NCBI GenBank assembly: GCA_029582155.1
Contig: CM055897.1
Coordinates: 16,529,076-16,593,075 of the forward strand
Length of the DNA stretch: 64,000 bases
Reading direction: 5' to 3'
DNA from: Panopea generosa
Lineage: Eukaryota; Mollusca; Bivalvia; Adapedonta; Hiatellidae
In this document: positions 14,861 to 27,555 of the stretch, one piece after another
Position numbering within the stretch: the stretch's first letter is position 1
Layout of the letters: every line of letters starts with the position of its first letter
Program-made: the position numbers and the translations under genes
Notes under the pieces: model-generated
What the model was told of the DNA's origin: nothing
Databases searched by the model: none
What the model saw: the letters and a program-made list of their open reading frames with translations, nothing else

Positions 14861-15072
14861 GTTTTAAACCGGAAGTGCAGTTATGACGTCACGCAGGTAT
14901 CCAATATGGCGACTTCCACCACAAAGTCGATGTGCGAAAATGACCGTTACAAAACGAGTTGATATATCTTTATGGACTCAAATTTATGTATAATAATACT
15001 ACTAATAGAAAGCTGAACTTATAGCTATTCATATTATCCTGTTTTATACACAGGGTTGCGTTCCCCTTTAAG
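14861..15072 (+). repeat. Second copy of the CRE/ETS repeat
   Basis: CCGGAAGTGCAG (14869-14880) then TATGACGTCAC (CRE TGACGTCA at 14884-14891), ATGGCGACTTCC and an end at GCGTTCCCCTTTAA. Inverted relative to the copy at 12131-12366. Confidence 0.55.
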
Positions 15073-15298
15073 TTCAAGTACTTTCACCGACATCTTGAAA
15101 GAATGAACGAAAGAATTAATGGAGGATCGAACGAACGAATAAATAAGTTCATATATTTCCAGATGGCTCATCCGTATTCAAGTTAACCGCCCATGAGCAG
15201 AAGAAGGTGATGTCATCAAGGAGGATGGGCACTTGTCCGAAGTGGCAGTTGACGTACAATACACACATATACATACACAGTGTCATAATAAACATGCC

Positions 15299-15331
15299 GG
15301 GCCCGATAAGCTCAGTCGGTAGTGTGTCAAA
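15299..15331 (+). mobile_element. SINE 5' stub, TTAGCTCAGTCG family
   Basis: GGGCCCGATAAGCTCAGTCG is followed by GTAGTGTGTC and then unrelated sequence. Only the A-box end of the SINE remains. Confidence 0.7.
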
Positions 15332-16532
15332 TAAAAACATATAAAATAACTATCATCTTGGAAACTGAACTATGAAATATTAATTTAACAGCTAAACATT
15401 CTAAACAATTAAAATATAATCTGTCTAATGTATTTTGTTGTTCACATACAAAAAGCAACGTCTGTCAATAATAACCTCTGCTATATCACTTTCCATTAGT
15501 ATGGTTATACGTAGTTTGATTCTTTAGTATTAGTCCGATAGAAACGTTTTTATACGTTTTATCATTATTGATAACACATTTAAAAATAAAAGGCATTTCG
15601 TTTATTTACCAGACTTATAGCCGTTTTTAAAATATTTTTATTTTACATCGATTGTGAAAAATTCAACAAAATTTCCAAGCGTACTAATATCTGAAGATGT
15701 TTCTTTTATAAAGAAAAAAAAAACACCTTGTTTATGAATGAAAAACATTTCGTGAAAATCTCATGGCAATGATTTTTTTTTCATTTTGTTGGAACTCATT
15801 TTATTCAGTATATTAGAAGCCGTTAATGGTGCACTATAACAAAAAATAGTAACTGTGTTGCTAGAAAAATGACCAAAAAATAAATAATAATTCTTATTAC
15901 GAGATTGGAACTAGGATTGTCCTAGCGACATTCTGCAGTTATAATCACTATGCTATTTATGAATATATCAAAACCGGCGGTATGAAAATCTTGAAATTTG
16001 AAATATACAGCTTGCCCAGATTTAATCGATGATGACCGGAAATTTCCGGACGTTTACGGACAAAACTGCTAAATCATTTACATTATTCCACGGGTCTGTT
16101 CTAATTCAAATAATGACAATAATAGCGAGTTTAAATACACGTTTTTTTTAGTATAAACATGGACATTTTTCACCCGACACGATCTAAATATAACAATTAT
16201 ACAAGTTTTATTGACTTGAAAGGACGTAAATACTGGTTGTGACTAGCCAATATTTGATAGCGGGGTACCAGTAAACGATTAAACCACATGCTTTATTTCA
16301 GCGATTTATCTAGATAAACTGAACTACAGTTTATTAAAAGGCAGCGTATAAGAAATGATTGTTTGAACGCACGCACGCCGACTATAGTGTAGATCTACAG
16401 ATAAGTACATGCTCTAGGGATATAAAGGTCGCAATTTTATTAATTTACACATCAGCGGTGGTACTTCATATTTAAACATTTAAGTACACTTTAAATAATA
16501 AAGTCAACAGAAAGTACGTTTTTGATATAACA
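15332..16532. other. No gene seen
   Basis: AT-rich, no recognisable exon or repeat family between the SINE stub and the possible globin 5' exon. Confidence 0.5.
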
Positions 16533-16624
16533 GTATAAATCTTCCAAACAGACAGGTGGATTTGTATATTATTACACGTACAAACAAAGTGTCTTTTTAC
16601 TTGCAAAAAAGGGACTTTAAATGG
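16533..16624 (+). other. Candidate 5' exon of the globin gene (ATGG then donor GTAAGT)
   Basis: ATGG at 16621-16624 is followed at once by GTAAGT, a near-perfect splice donor. Joined to the globin acceptor at 34557 it gives ATG GGT TGC TCT, that is MGCSS, in frame with the globin. A TATAAAT box lies at about 16532, some 90 bases upstream, giving room for a short 5' UTR. This is inference: the intron would be about 17.9 kb, and I only scanned by eye for other ATGGGT sites. The others noticed (near 22847 and 28890) lack the AAGT donor extension. Confidence 0.33.
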
Positions 16625-16957
16625 GTAAGTTCTTTATTTGTTTCTCTTTTATATAAGTAATATGTATTTTATCTAAAAAAATACCTTTAAGATTAGAACT
16701 TGTGTATCGAGTTGTTTATATATTCAAAATACAACTATTTCATATGTAAATATATATACATGTATTAAAAGAAAAATAAAAAAAATATATATAAATAAAT
16801 AAAGGTCATTGCTCTAGTCATTACATTATACAGTATAAACATGATAGCCTGAGAATTTATACATACAAATAAATGTTTAAATTACGTGCAATAAAATATG
16901 TCAATAGAGAGGCATATGTATTTGCTTTCACTGTGTCTTCTTTAGATAACGCGCGAG

Positions 16958-17325
16958 TCGGTCTCAATTATCTCAGTCTGTAGCACGTGTGACTATCAAT
17001 CCTAGGGTCGTGAGTTCGAATCCCAGTCCGGCCACAGTCTTCGTGGTGATTGTTATAGGATATTGCGTCTCAATTCTCTGTAAGCACAAATAGTGCGAGC
17101 AGTGCCCGAGGAGTTCCGAATGCGTGATGATTGTTATAGGACATTGCGTCTCATTTCATTCGTCTCTGTTCGCTGATTCAAGTGGGAACGTTATCAGTTA
17201 CTTGTGGAGACGTGCTCGAGTACTGGCTAGCCTTCCAGGATACCAGGAAACAGTGGTTAGGTTAACTGATCGTCTGTTAGCCCTCAATGGCAATAAACAG
17301 ATTGAATATTCAACAAATCAATCAA
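16958..17325 (+). mobile_element. SINE, full length with internal duplication
   Basis: Head TATCTCAGTCTGTAGCACG and B box GAGTTCGAATCCC, then the family body. GTGATTGTTATAGGA and a TTGCGTCTCA segment occur twice (about 17046 and 17127), so a 75-80 bp piece is duplicated. The tail is AATGGCAATAAACAG followed by (CAAT)n-like bases. Confidence 0.85.
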
Positions 17326-17779
17326 TCGATAACGCAGTCTTTAAAGGAATGGTCGCTTTTAATGTTTGTTAATTTGATTTCGAATTGAACGGCTTAATTG
17401 AATAATAATATAGACGGTACTTGTGTTTGTAATGAGAAAATAAATCCACAATTAAATATACGAGCTAATAATTTATGTCCCTTAGTTCTGCTAGTTACTA
17501 GTCCATGTACCAAGTTTTCACGTGCGGAATTTTTTACGCATTCCTACTTTTCAACAATTTCTTTATTTGGTCAACGCGGTTTTAGTGAAAAGCGTGTCAT
17601 CCTTGTCCCGCATGCAATGAGAATCATGCAGAGTACATGTAAAACAGAGTACATGATTAAACGTCCACCTCGCATGCGCGAGATTGAGATATCGGTATCC
17701 TACAGGATGAAAATATTTAAACTAAGAAAAAAATAAAAGCGAGCGATGTAAGCTCATTATTGTAACATGTACCAATCTA

Positions 17780-17994
17780 ATGGTAGGGTGTCCGCCTCGC
17801 ATCCAGAAAGTCGTCGGCTCAATCCCTGATCAGATCATACCAAACACTTGAAAAATGGTACAAGAAGCTTCTTCGCGTGGTGCTAAGCATTTAGAGGATA
17901 GTTCTAGGTCGGGTCGACTCGGTATCAGTTTAATGTGACAGAGTTAGGTACCATATTATGTTTCTGCTGCATAAAACTCCAGAATACTGTCTCA
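17780..17994 (+). mobile_element. SINE that seeds the 75-bp satellite
   Basis: A decayed tRNA head (AATGGTAGGGTGTCCGCCTC, GGCTCAATCCCTGATC) and body (AACACTTGAAAAATGGTAC, GCTAAGCATTTAGAGGATAG) match the SINE at 22030. Its tail still contains the spacer GAGTTAGGTACCATATTATG that the satellite units have lost, then reads straight into the array. Confidence 0.85.
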
Positions 17995-20900
17995 AGTAGA
18001 CACCGGTGGCCCGGAGTCAGTATAATGTGACTGATACTCCAGCGTGGCGGCACTCAGAATACTGTCTCAAGCAGACACCGTCGGCCCGGAGTCAGTATTA
18101 TGTGACTGATACTCCAGTGTGGCGGCACTCAGAATACTGTCTCAAGCAGACACCGGCGGCCAGGAGTCAGTATAATGTGACTGATACTCAAGTATGGCAG
18201 CACTCAGAATACTGTCTCAAGCAGACACCGGCAGCCCGGAGTCAGTATTATGTGACTGATACTCCAGTGTGGCGGCACTCAGAATACTGTCTCAAGCAGA
18301 CACCGGCAGCCAGGAGTCAGTATAATGTGACTGATACTCAAGTATGGCGGCACTCAGAATACTGTCTTAAGTAGACACCGTCGGCCCGGAGTCAGTATTA
18401 TGTGACTGATACTCCAGTGTGGCGGCACTCAGAATACTGTCTCAAGCAGACACTGTCGGCCCGGAGTTAGTATTATGTGACTGATACTCCAGTGTGGCGG
18501 CACTCAGAATACTGTCTCAAGCAGACACCGGCAGCCAGGAGTCAGTATAATGTGACTGATGCTCAAGTATGGCGGCACTCAGAATACTGTCTTAAGTAGA
18601 CACCGTCGGCCCGGAGTCAGTATTATGTGACTGATACTCCAGTGTGGCGGCACTCAGAATACTGTCTCAAGCAGACACTGTCGGCCCGGAGTTAGTATTA
18701 TGTGACTGATACTCCAGTGTGGCGGCACTCAGAATACTGTCTCAAGCAGACACCGGCAGCCAGGAGTCAGTATAATGTGACTGATACTCAAGTATGGCAG
18801 CACTCAGAATACTGTCTCAAGCAGACACCGTCGGCCCGGAGTTAGTATTATGTGACTGATACTCCAGTGTGGCGGCACTCAGAATACTGTCTCAAGCAGA
18901 CACCGGCAGCCAGGAGTCAGTATAATGTGACTGATGCTCAAGTATGGCGGCACTCAGAATACTGTCTTAAGTAGACACCGGTGGCCCGGAGTCAGTACAA
19001 TGTGACTGATACTCCAATGTGGCGGCATTCAGAATACTGTCTCAAGCAGACACCGGCGGCCCGGAGTTAGTATAATGTGACTGATACTCCAGTGTGGCGG
19101 CACTCAGAATACTGTATCAAGTAGACACCGGTGGCCCGGAGTCAGTATAATGTGACTGATACTCCATTGTTGTGGCATTCAGAATACTGTCTCAAGCAGA
19201 CACCGGCGGCCAGGAGTCAGTATAATGTGACTGATACTCCAGTGTGGCGGCACTCAGAATACTGTCTCAAGTAGACACCGGTGGCCTGGAGTCAGTATAA
19301 TGTGACTGATACTCCAGTGTGGCGGCATTCAGAATACTGTCTCAAGCAGACACCGGCGGCCAGGAGTCAGTATAATGTGACTGATATTCCAGTGTGGCGG
19401 CACTCAGAATACTGCCTCAAGCAGACACCGGCGGCCAGGAGTCAGTATTATGTGACTGATACTCCAGTGTGGCGGCACTCAGAATACTGTTTCAAGTAGA
19501 CACCGGCAGCCTGGAGTCAGTATAATGTGACTGATACTCCAGTGTGGTGGCATTCAGAATACTGTCTCAAGCAGACACCGGCAGCCCGGAGTCAGTATAA
19601 TGTGACTGATACTCCAGTGTGGCGGCACTCAGAATACTGTCTCAAGCAGACACCGGCGGCCAGGAGTCAGTATAATGTGACTGATACTCCAGTGTGGCGG
19701 CACTCAGAATACTGTCTCAAGTAGACACCGGCGGCCAGGAGTCAGTATAATGTGACTGATACGGCACTCAGAATACTGTCTCAAGCAGACACCGGCGGCC
19801 AGGAGTCAGTATAATGTGACTGATACTCCAGTGTGGTGGCACTCAGAATACTGTCTCAAGCAGACACCGTCGGCCCGGAGTCAGTATTATGTGACTGATA
19901 CTCCAGTGTGGTGGCATTCAGAATACTGTCTCAAGCAGACACCGGTGGCCTGGAGTCAGTATAATGTGACTGATACTCCAGTGTGGTGGCACTCAGAATA
20001 CTGTCTCAAGCAGACACCGGCGGCCAGGAGTCAGTATAATGTGACTGATACTCCAGTGTGGTGGCACTCAGAATACTGTCTCAAGCAGACACCGTCGGCC
20101 CGGAGTCAGTATAATGTGACTGATACTCCAGTGTGGTGGCACTCAGAATACTGTCTCAAGCAGACACCGTCGGCCCGGAGTCAGTATTATGTGACTGATA
20201 CTCCAGTGTGGTGGCACTCAGAATACTGTCTCAAGCAGACACCGTCGGCCCGGAGTCAGTATTATGTGACTGATACTCCAGTGTGGCGGCACTCAGAATA
20301 CTGTCTCAAGCAGACACCGGCGGCCAGGAGTCAGTATAATGTGACTGAGACTCCAGTGTGGCGGCACTCAGAATACTGTCTCAAGCAGACACCGGCAGCC
20401 AGGAGTCAGTATTATGTGACTGATACTCCAGTGTGGTGGCATTCAGAATACTGTCTCAAGCAGACACCGGCGGCAAGGAGTCAGTATAATGTGACTGAGA
20501 CTCCAGTGTGGCGGCATCCAGAATACTGTCTCAAGCAGACACCGGCAGCCAGGAGTCAGTATTATGTGACTGATACTCCAGTGTGGCGGCACTCAGAATA
20601 CTGTCTCAAGCAGACACCGGCAGCAAGGAGTCAGTATTATGTGACTGATACTCCAGTGTGGTGGCATTCAGAATACTGTCTCAAGCAGACACCGGCGGCC
20701 CGGAGTCAATATAATGTGACTGATACTCCAGTGTGGTGGCATTCAGAATACTGTCTCAAGTAGACACCGGCAGCCCGGAGTCAGTATAATGTGACTGATA
20801 CTCCAGTGTGGCGGCACTCAGAATACTGTCTCAAGTAGACACCGGCGGCCCGGAGTCAGTATAATGTGACTGATATTTCAGTGTGGCGGCACTCAGAATA

Positions 20901-21545
20901 CTGTCTCAAGTAGACACCGGCGGCCCGGAGTCAGTATAATGTGACTGATACTCCAGTGTGGCGGCATCCAGAATACTGTCTCAAGCAGACACCGGCAGCC
21001 AGGAGTCAGTATTATGTGACTGATACTCCAGTGTGGCGGCACTCAGAATACTGTCTCAAGCAGACACCGGCAGCAAGGAGTCAGTATTATGTGACTGATA
21101 CTCCAGTGTGGTGGCATTCAGAATACTGTCTCAAGCAGACACCGGCGGCCCGGAGTCAATATAATGTGACTGATACTCCAGTGTGGTGGCATTCAGAATA
21201 CTGTCTCAAGTAGACACCGGCAGCCCGGAGTCAGTATAATGTGACTGATACTCCAGTGTGGCGGCACTCAGAATACTGTCTCAAGTAGACACCGGCGGCC
21301 CGGAGTCAGTATAATGTGACTGATACTCCAGTGTGGCGGCACTCAGAATACTGTCTCAAGTAGACACCGGCGGCCCGGAGTCAGTATAATGTGACTGATA
21401 TTTCAGTGTGGCGGCATTAAGAATACTGTCTCAAGCAGACACCGGCAGCCCGGAGTCAGTATAATGTGACTGATACTCCAGTGTGGCGGCACTCAGAATA
21501 CTGTCTCAAGCAGACACCGGCGGCCAGGAGTCAGTATTATGTGAC
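17995..21545. repeat. 75-bp satellite, about 47 copies, derived from a SINE tail
   Basis: Each unit contains GTCAGTATAATGTGACTG, ATACTCCAGTGTGGCGGCA and CAGAATACTGTCTCAAGCAG. The same words, in the same order, form the tail of the SINE at 22030-22300. Because 75 is divisible by three, runs without stops can reach 315 codons (SQYNVTDTPVWRHSEYCLKQ), but TAG variants (AAGTAG, GAGTTAG) interrupt many units, so it is not a gene. A six-unit block recurs 450 bases on (GCGGCATCCAGAATAC at 20513 and 20963). Confidence 0.96.
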
Positions 21546-22029
21546 CTCGATTTCTATAATGAACGACCTGCTGCCAAATCTCATCAAGTATTTGTAAATA
21601 CGAACGCTTTAAAAAAATATATACTTCATTATATTTAATAAAATAGCCGCTGCGATGTATGCACAAGAACTCAGTATCGTGCACTAACATTGGCAATATT
21701 TAGCCAACATGTGCTCACCAACGAGTGTGACCTGTCTCATATTAATACGAAAGATCATAATAAATTTGTAAAGTTAAAAGTAACCAATAAAACCATTTAA
21801 ACGTTCCTGTTTACCCTATTTCTGATAGGTACACATACTGACCACACAGATTTATTGTTTAACTGAACAACTTCAGGGTCTATATTAAAGTTGTATGCAG
21901 ACACTAAATTTTGCTTTTATTTTAGAAAGGGAGAGTGAGTTTGAAATCTTCTTCTTGAGGGCGTCAAATAATTATCAGTACGCTGTAAAATCCCAATTCA
22001 TTCATTCATTTTAAATAAACATTAAATCG

Positions 22030-22300
22030 CAGCGGTGGTCAAATGGTAAAGCGCCCAATCCCCGTGCGGAAAGTCGTTTGTTCGATCACCGGCTGGGTCA
22101 TACTAAACACTCGAAAATTGGTACTAGACGATTCTTTGCTTGGCGCTCAGCATTTAGGGGATATTTCTGGGTCTGGGCGGCCCGCTGTCAACATAATGTG
22201 ACTGGGTGGGGTATCGTACCATGTGTCTGTACGGCATGATACTCCAGTGTGGCAGCGCCTAGAATACTATCTCAAATAAACACTGCCGCGATATGACTGA
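22030..22300 (+). mobile_element. SINE of the satellite-parent family
   Basis: Head GTGGTCAAATGGTAAAGCG and TTGTTCGATCACCGG, body ACACTCGAAAATTGGTAC and CTCAGCATTTAGGGGATA, tail with ATAATGTGACTGGG, ACTCCAGTGTGGCAGC and AGAATACTATCTCAA. It shows the tail as a single-copy part of a SINE. Confidence 0.85.
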
Positions 22301-23560
22301 AAATTTGTTGAAAGCGACGCTAAGCAATAAGCGTAGTCTAGCAGAAGGCTACGTGTCCGCTAACCAGCTGTGTCATGTGAAGTACCGTGAATGTGATCGT
22401 TATCAAAGACCGGTTGGCTGGGTGTCGGTATGAAATTTTTAGGCGAGGTATCATGGTATGTGTTTGTGATATATTAGCCAGCGGAGCAGCTCTTGTCAGA
22501 CACTTTATACACGGTCTCAAGTATATACGTAGATATGGCTGTCATAATGTTGATGGGAAACACCATGCAATACCATACATTCTGATATACTACAATGTAC
22601 GTCCGTGTATCCCCTGCTTGTGTAGTGGCCACCAGTAGTGTTCAATACACCTTGATAAAGGTCAATACACCTTTTGAAATATGAAGACAATTTAACTAAC
22701 AATAATAACAATAGATGGTTGGTCAGCTACGTGCTGATAGATCGATTTATTGAACAATAATTCTTTTCAAATAAATCGGCTTGCTTTGTAAACAGTGTGA
22801 CTGGTTTATCTTTCTTTGTATGAATCACGGCCAATAAAATGATCATATGGGTAGAACTGTAAACGGACACTTTGTCATAAACGTTATTGCTGATTTGGGG
22901 ATGATTGCTGAGGCATTAAAAGTATAAATTGAATTGCTAATTATACATTCTGATTGACCGTTTAGATTGTTGTCAAAATGGCAACGTTAAAACATTGGTT
23001 TAATATATATTAATAGTTAACTGCTGATCTCAAACGTTTTTAGTTTAAATATTGCACTTTTATATGAAAAGAATAACAAGGACTAAGTTTAACGTATGAT
23101 ATTATTTGAAAGCAGTGTATGAAGTTAAAAGAGCTTGATTTATTCTGAATGTGTCCTTTTACCTCAGAATAAATCTAATTATTACATGATCTATAAATAA
23201 ATGCATTCTGATTGGCCAGAATGTATCTCATTAATCGAAATACTATATGAAACTGAACAGTTTTTACTTTGGGTTTTGCAAAAACTTTTTCATAAAATTA
23301 CAATATACCAAGGTTACTAAAAATAGCCGCTGGGAATCCCAAGTGTTAGCGTAACGCAACTATGAAAACTGAGATGTTCCGAATGCGGCGTTATTTTAAA
23401 CTGGATGTCGACAAGAGATTCGTGTCCGGTCGATAATAAAGATGTCGTTACGACATAAAGAGCAACCGTTCAATCAATTAATCTGTTTCGCCTTTATTTA
23501 TGAAATAAACAATTGAGTTGTTAGTTTGAATATAGAAATAACTTAAAATTGTTGCGAAGG
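22301..23560. other. No gene seen
   Basis: AT-rich sequence, no recognised exon or repeat. Confidence 0.5.
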
Positions 23561-23561
23561 T

Positions 23562-23645
23562 GTCTCCGTGGCCGAGTGATTAAAAAGTTGAACTTATGTA
23601 AGATTTGTTTCCGCCATTGTTCGAATCCCACCCGGGGAATTTTGT
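23562..23645 (+). mobile_element. SINE head, tRNA-Ser/Leu-like
   Basis: GTCTCCGTGGCCGAGTGATT is a class II tRNA A-box region; TTGTTCGAATCCCACCC is the B box. The following 120 bases are AT-rich and may be its tail. Confidence 0.6.
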
Positions 23646-25104
23646 TTTCAATATTTAAACTTATAGTTAAACTTATTTCATTATGTTTATTTAAATATGC
23701 CCTACAACTGGTACCTAAAATGTATAAGATCCAAACTTTTTTGTCATTTCCCAATCGAAAAAGATAGATCTAGTAAAGGCTCAGAATTAATTTATTATAG
23801 ATCATACCGCCTCGGTCAATGTTATTTTTTCTGGTGCATAGAACATCATATTGCACAGCTGAAAAGTCCATATCTGTAGAATATAATTTCAGCATTGTCT
23901 TTTACAGGTGAATATAATACAATATGGTTGCCTTTATTTCAAATTGTAGAATTTTGTTACTGTCATATTACGTTTAGCTGTGTTCGATTTTTTTTTAAAT
24001 TTTATTTGGAATAATAGATTATTCTTATTCTTATACAATAGAATTTTTATGGCTCGAACACGACGGGTTCGAGTTAAGGGTTGTTCGAGCCAGTTATTAT
24101 TCCAATTTTTATTCAACATCATACATATTTTACTTTATGTTTTTTTTTATGAATAGAGTTTTCTCAGTGGATTTATTCAGTGGTATTTATAGTAGTCTAC
24201 TGTTTAAAACATAGTGTTTTGTATCGTTAATGTACTAGTATTGATACATTGGCGAATTAACCCTAACCCTAACCACTGAATATTTAGAACATCAATAAAA
24301 TTCTTGTTTTTATGAAAAGCATCCAATTTTACACTATTTTCCAAATATTTAGAGTTTTTTTACCGTTTAGTTTGTCAGATTTTTCTTATTTATTATCAGA
24401 ACCCCACTAATGTAAAAAGTGTATATTTGAATAAAGACTCCAACTCTTTTAAATAGACATTTTTTTTATTTATATCCAATAAAATTGCCAAATCAATATA
24501 CAATCTAATTGTAATATGAATATGTTTCACTCAGAACAATTTTTTTAGAGAATATTTAATTTTGGGAACTCCATCATATTTTAATGATGATTTTTACTTG
24601 GGTTTTACATTATCAACATACCAAAAAAGGTCATTGCTACATATTTATTTACTGGTGGATAAATTACTTTATGTAATAAATATCTATAAAGCATGAGAAG
24701 GTTATAGAAAAAAAAGAAAAAAAAGTTTACCATGTAAAACTTGCAAAATGTGACAATATATTACCCCACCCGCCAAAAATAAATAAGCCTATTTAACACC
24801 TAAATTATAAAAAAAAAAGTGTGCACATATAGCATTTTAGGCCACAAATTTATTCACATGACTGATTATATATATATAGATTTATCAACTAATCCTAAAA
24901 CCTTGACAAAAACAAAATCAACATATTTTACCAAGTGAAACTTGATAACAGTGACAATTCATAACCCCATCTCCCAAGAATTTAAGCTGATTTGACACAA
25001 AACATATTTTTTAAAATCCAAACAAATAGTGTTTTACCTACAAATCTATTCACTTGACTGATGTATTATTGACAAATCATTTAAACCTTAAAAAAAATAT
25101 TACC
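23646..25104. other. No gene seen; short telomere-like CCCTAA run
   Basis: AT-rich. CCCTAACCCTAACC at about 24260-24273 is only two repeats and has no neighbouring array, so it is not a telomere. Confidence 0.5.
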
Positions 25105-25351
25105 ATGTGTGTGTGATATTAATGTGAATGTTGATGTTTACTGCTGCTGATGATGATAATGTGTGAGCTGTTAATGTATGGTGATGCTTACTGCTGCTGA
25201 TGATGATGATGAGGAGGAGTGTGACATTAGTATGAATGGTGGTGTTTACTGCTGCTAAAGATGATGTAGTGTTTGATGTTAGTACATGTATGAACAGTGA
25301 TGTTGCTGCTGCTGATGATGTGTGTCATGTTAGTGGTGATAATGCTGCTGC
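25105..25351. repeat. GAT/GCT-rich minisatellite, left part
   Basis: Units such as GTTTACTGCTGCTGATGATG and GTGTGATGTTAGTATGAA belong to the same array as 27784-28915. The two parts are separated by a transposon insertion. Confidence 0.85.
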
Positions 25352-25632
25352 CAAGGAATTATATAGAAGGAAAAGCAACTGATTGAGATATTGTGACCGC
25401 TTACGTATTGGCAAAAAATCTCGCAATATCTCGTTTTCATTTATCTTACCTTCCATTCATATCAGGAATACAAATCAAATTTCTTACATTGCAGAATGAA
25501 AGTGTAATAAAAACAATACCATTCCCATGAATTTGTGTTTAAAGTTGTTGAAGTACTTGTGATTAAAGAAATTGTATACTGCAACTAAAATAACGACAAA
25601 TTACGATAAACTTTCCTTCAAACCTCAATACC

Positions 25633-27555
25633 GGGAGTTATGGAATATCCGGCCCCATGTAAATCCAGCCCCGTTATTAATCCGACCCCTGGATGAAACG
25701 TCCTTGGAAAATCCGGCCCCACATTAATTTTAAAAATAATATCATTTATTATTTGGTATTTCTAATAAATTATGGGAAAGTAATTAGATAATTTGAAACG
25801 CACATATTAATAACTTCAGGATTGTTATTGAAAAACTGGAATTATATAATGCATACAATAATCAATGACTGTTAATGAAAAGTAACTATTTTTAGGAATT
25901 AAACACGTATGATTTATAATTCAATTTAATAATTAGTTAATTAATATAATCATAAACAATGAATATAATTATATACATCTATCTCCCTCGTTCTATCTCT
26001 CAAGACGATACTTTTAAAATGATATATACAAGAAAAAACAAAAATACAAAATCTATATTAAAATTAACAAAGTAATATGTGGAGCGCGTGGTCCAGTGGT
26101 AGAGCACGGAACCCATGATCGGAGGGTCGTGTGTTCGATCCTCCGCTACGGCTATGTGAGGTGCCCTTGAGCAAGACACTTTTTCCGCATGTGCTTTGTA
26201 CTGGCTCTACCCAGGAAGACTTTGAGCGTGATTTGTCTAAGTTGTAAGAACTTGCTTCACAATCGAAGTAAAACAAATAAGTTTAAAATATATCTATGTA
26301 TTCCTCAGGAAACTGTAACACGATAAACTAGTATGCAGTATATTTTAGTGAATAGCAACATCATAAAGGATTTTGCATTCATTCAATACAATTGTATTGT
26401 AATTGTATATAAAGCCCCCACTGTATCCTGTTAATATCTATTGAGTGTGTCATCTTGAGGGATTGGTTTGTAAAATGGCATGTATTTATGCAAACCTTTA
26501 AATGAGTCAATATTTTTGAAAGATATTTTGTAAATGGTTGAAGTGCATTGTATTTGAATATCTGAGGCAAAATTGTCAATCGTATTTTAATTTCGTCTTT
26601 CTGTCATTATGATAGTTTAAGTTGCCTTCTAAAACATCACATTATCACTAGCGTTAACAATATATATATAGTTTCGGGTTTATTTCAATATCGCCCATAT
26701 CGTGTAGTAATATAATAGCTCAGTAGACAGTCAGTTCAAAGTTCAGCAGACAGTCACGCGATTTGTGTATGTAAATGCTTGCGATTCAAATTGCTATGGG
26801 ACACAACTTAACCTTACTGCGCAGATTTTTGCAGGGTATGTATGATCAATCTTAATGAATAAGAGTTGTACGTTGAAAAACTAATTAAAAATTGTAATAT
26901 TGTGATATAAATTACTAGCTATTTGATAACATGAGATGACCATAGAAACAATGAACAGAATAAATTATATTTGATACGAGTATTTCAAAGGTGTACAATT
27001 TAGAGATTGTATCTATACTTGGTATTTAAATTTTGTATGCAGTATCTCATGTTGAAAATGTAGATTTATGTTAGAATGATGCGTGTTTTTCTCAAAGGTA
27101 AACAGATTACTGTATTCATTATAAGTGTAGATTAATACAACTATTCTTTATTAACAATTTATTTACACATGCAATATTAAAAAAAGTATTGGTATGTCAT
27201 CATCTATAGTATGTTGAATATGGTGCATATTTATAATCTCTTACAAAATCAAAAGCAAATTGATTTCCAATGTTACATTTCCACAGTTTCAATAATTGTG
27301 ATGTATGAAAAAACTGTTGACTTGTTCATGTGCGACACAAATTATCAAGTTTACCGTGTTTATGTGTATTTCATAAATAATTTGATGTAAGCATATACAT
27401 ATTATGTATGTATTGTTTATGATACATAACCCTTATATTGCTAAAAAAAATTAAAAAGTGGGGCCGGATTCTCCAGGGGCCGGATAATTTTGGGACCGGA
27501 TTCTCCATGGTCGTTTTGGAATGGGGCCGGATTTTCCAGGTTCCAATACCGGCCG
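25633..27555. mobile_element. Non-autonomous Mutator-like element, 1.9 kb, TSD CTCAATACC
   Basis: CTCAATACC occurs on both sides (25624-25632 and 27556-27564). The uninterrupted MITE at 7051-7516 shows the joined target. The two ends are inverted over about 100 bases and consist of several copies of GGAAAATCCGGCCCC-like words (for example near 25642, 25662 and 25708 on the left; inverted near 27460, 27475, 27495 and 27525 on the right). A 9-bp duplication with long inverted ends fits Mutator-like elements. The AT-rich interior has no transposase and contains a SINE. The family name is inference. Confidence 0.72.
26079..26290 (+). mobile_element. SINE with conserved CCCTTGAGCAAGACACTT domain
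   Basis: Head GCGTGGTCCAGTGGTAGAGC, B box GTGTTCGATCCTCC, then GTGCCCTTGAGCAAGACACT, a central domain shared by many animal SINEs. The tail GATTTGTCTAAGTTGTAAGA recurs at 43490-43648. Confidence 0.85.

Noticed and set aside
18006-21213. Open frames of up to 315 codons with 25-residue repeats (TDTPVWRHSEYCLKQ)
   Set aside because: The unit is 75 bp, so a stop-free unit propagates. Many units carry TAG stops at two positions, no splice or start context exists, and the unit is a SINE tail.
24258-24275. Telomere-like CCCTAA repeats
   Set aside because: Only two full repeats, with ordinary sequence on both sides.
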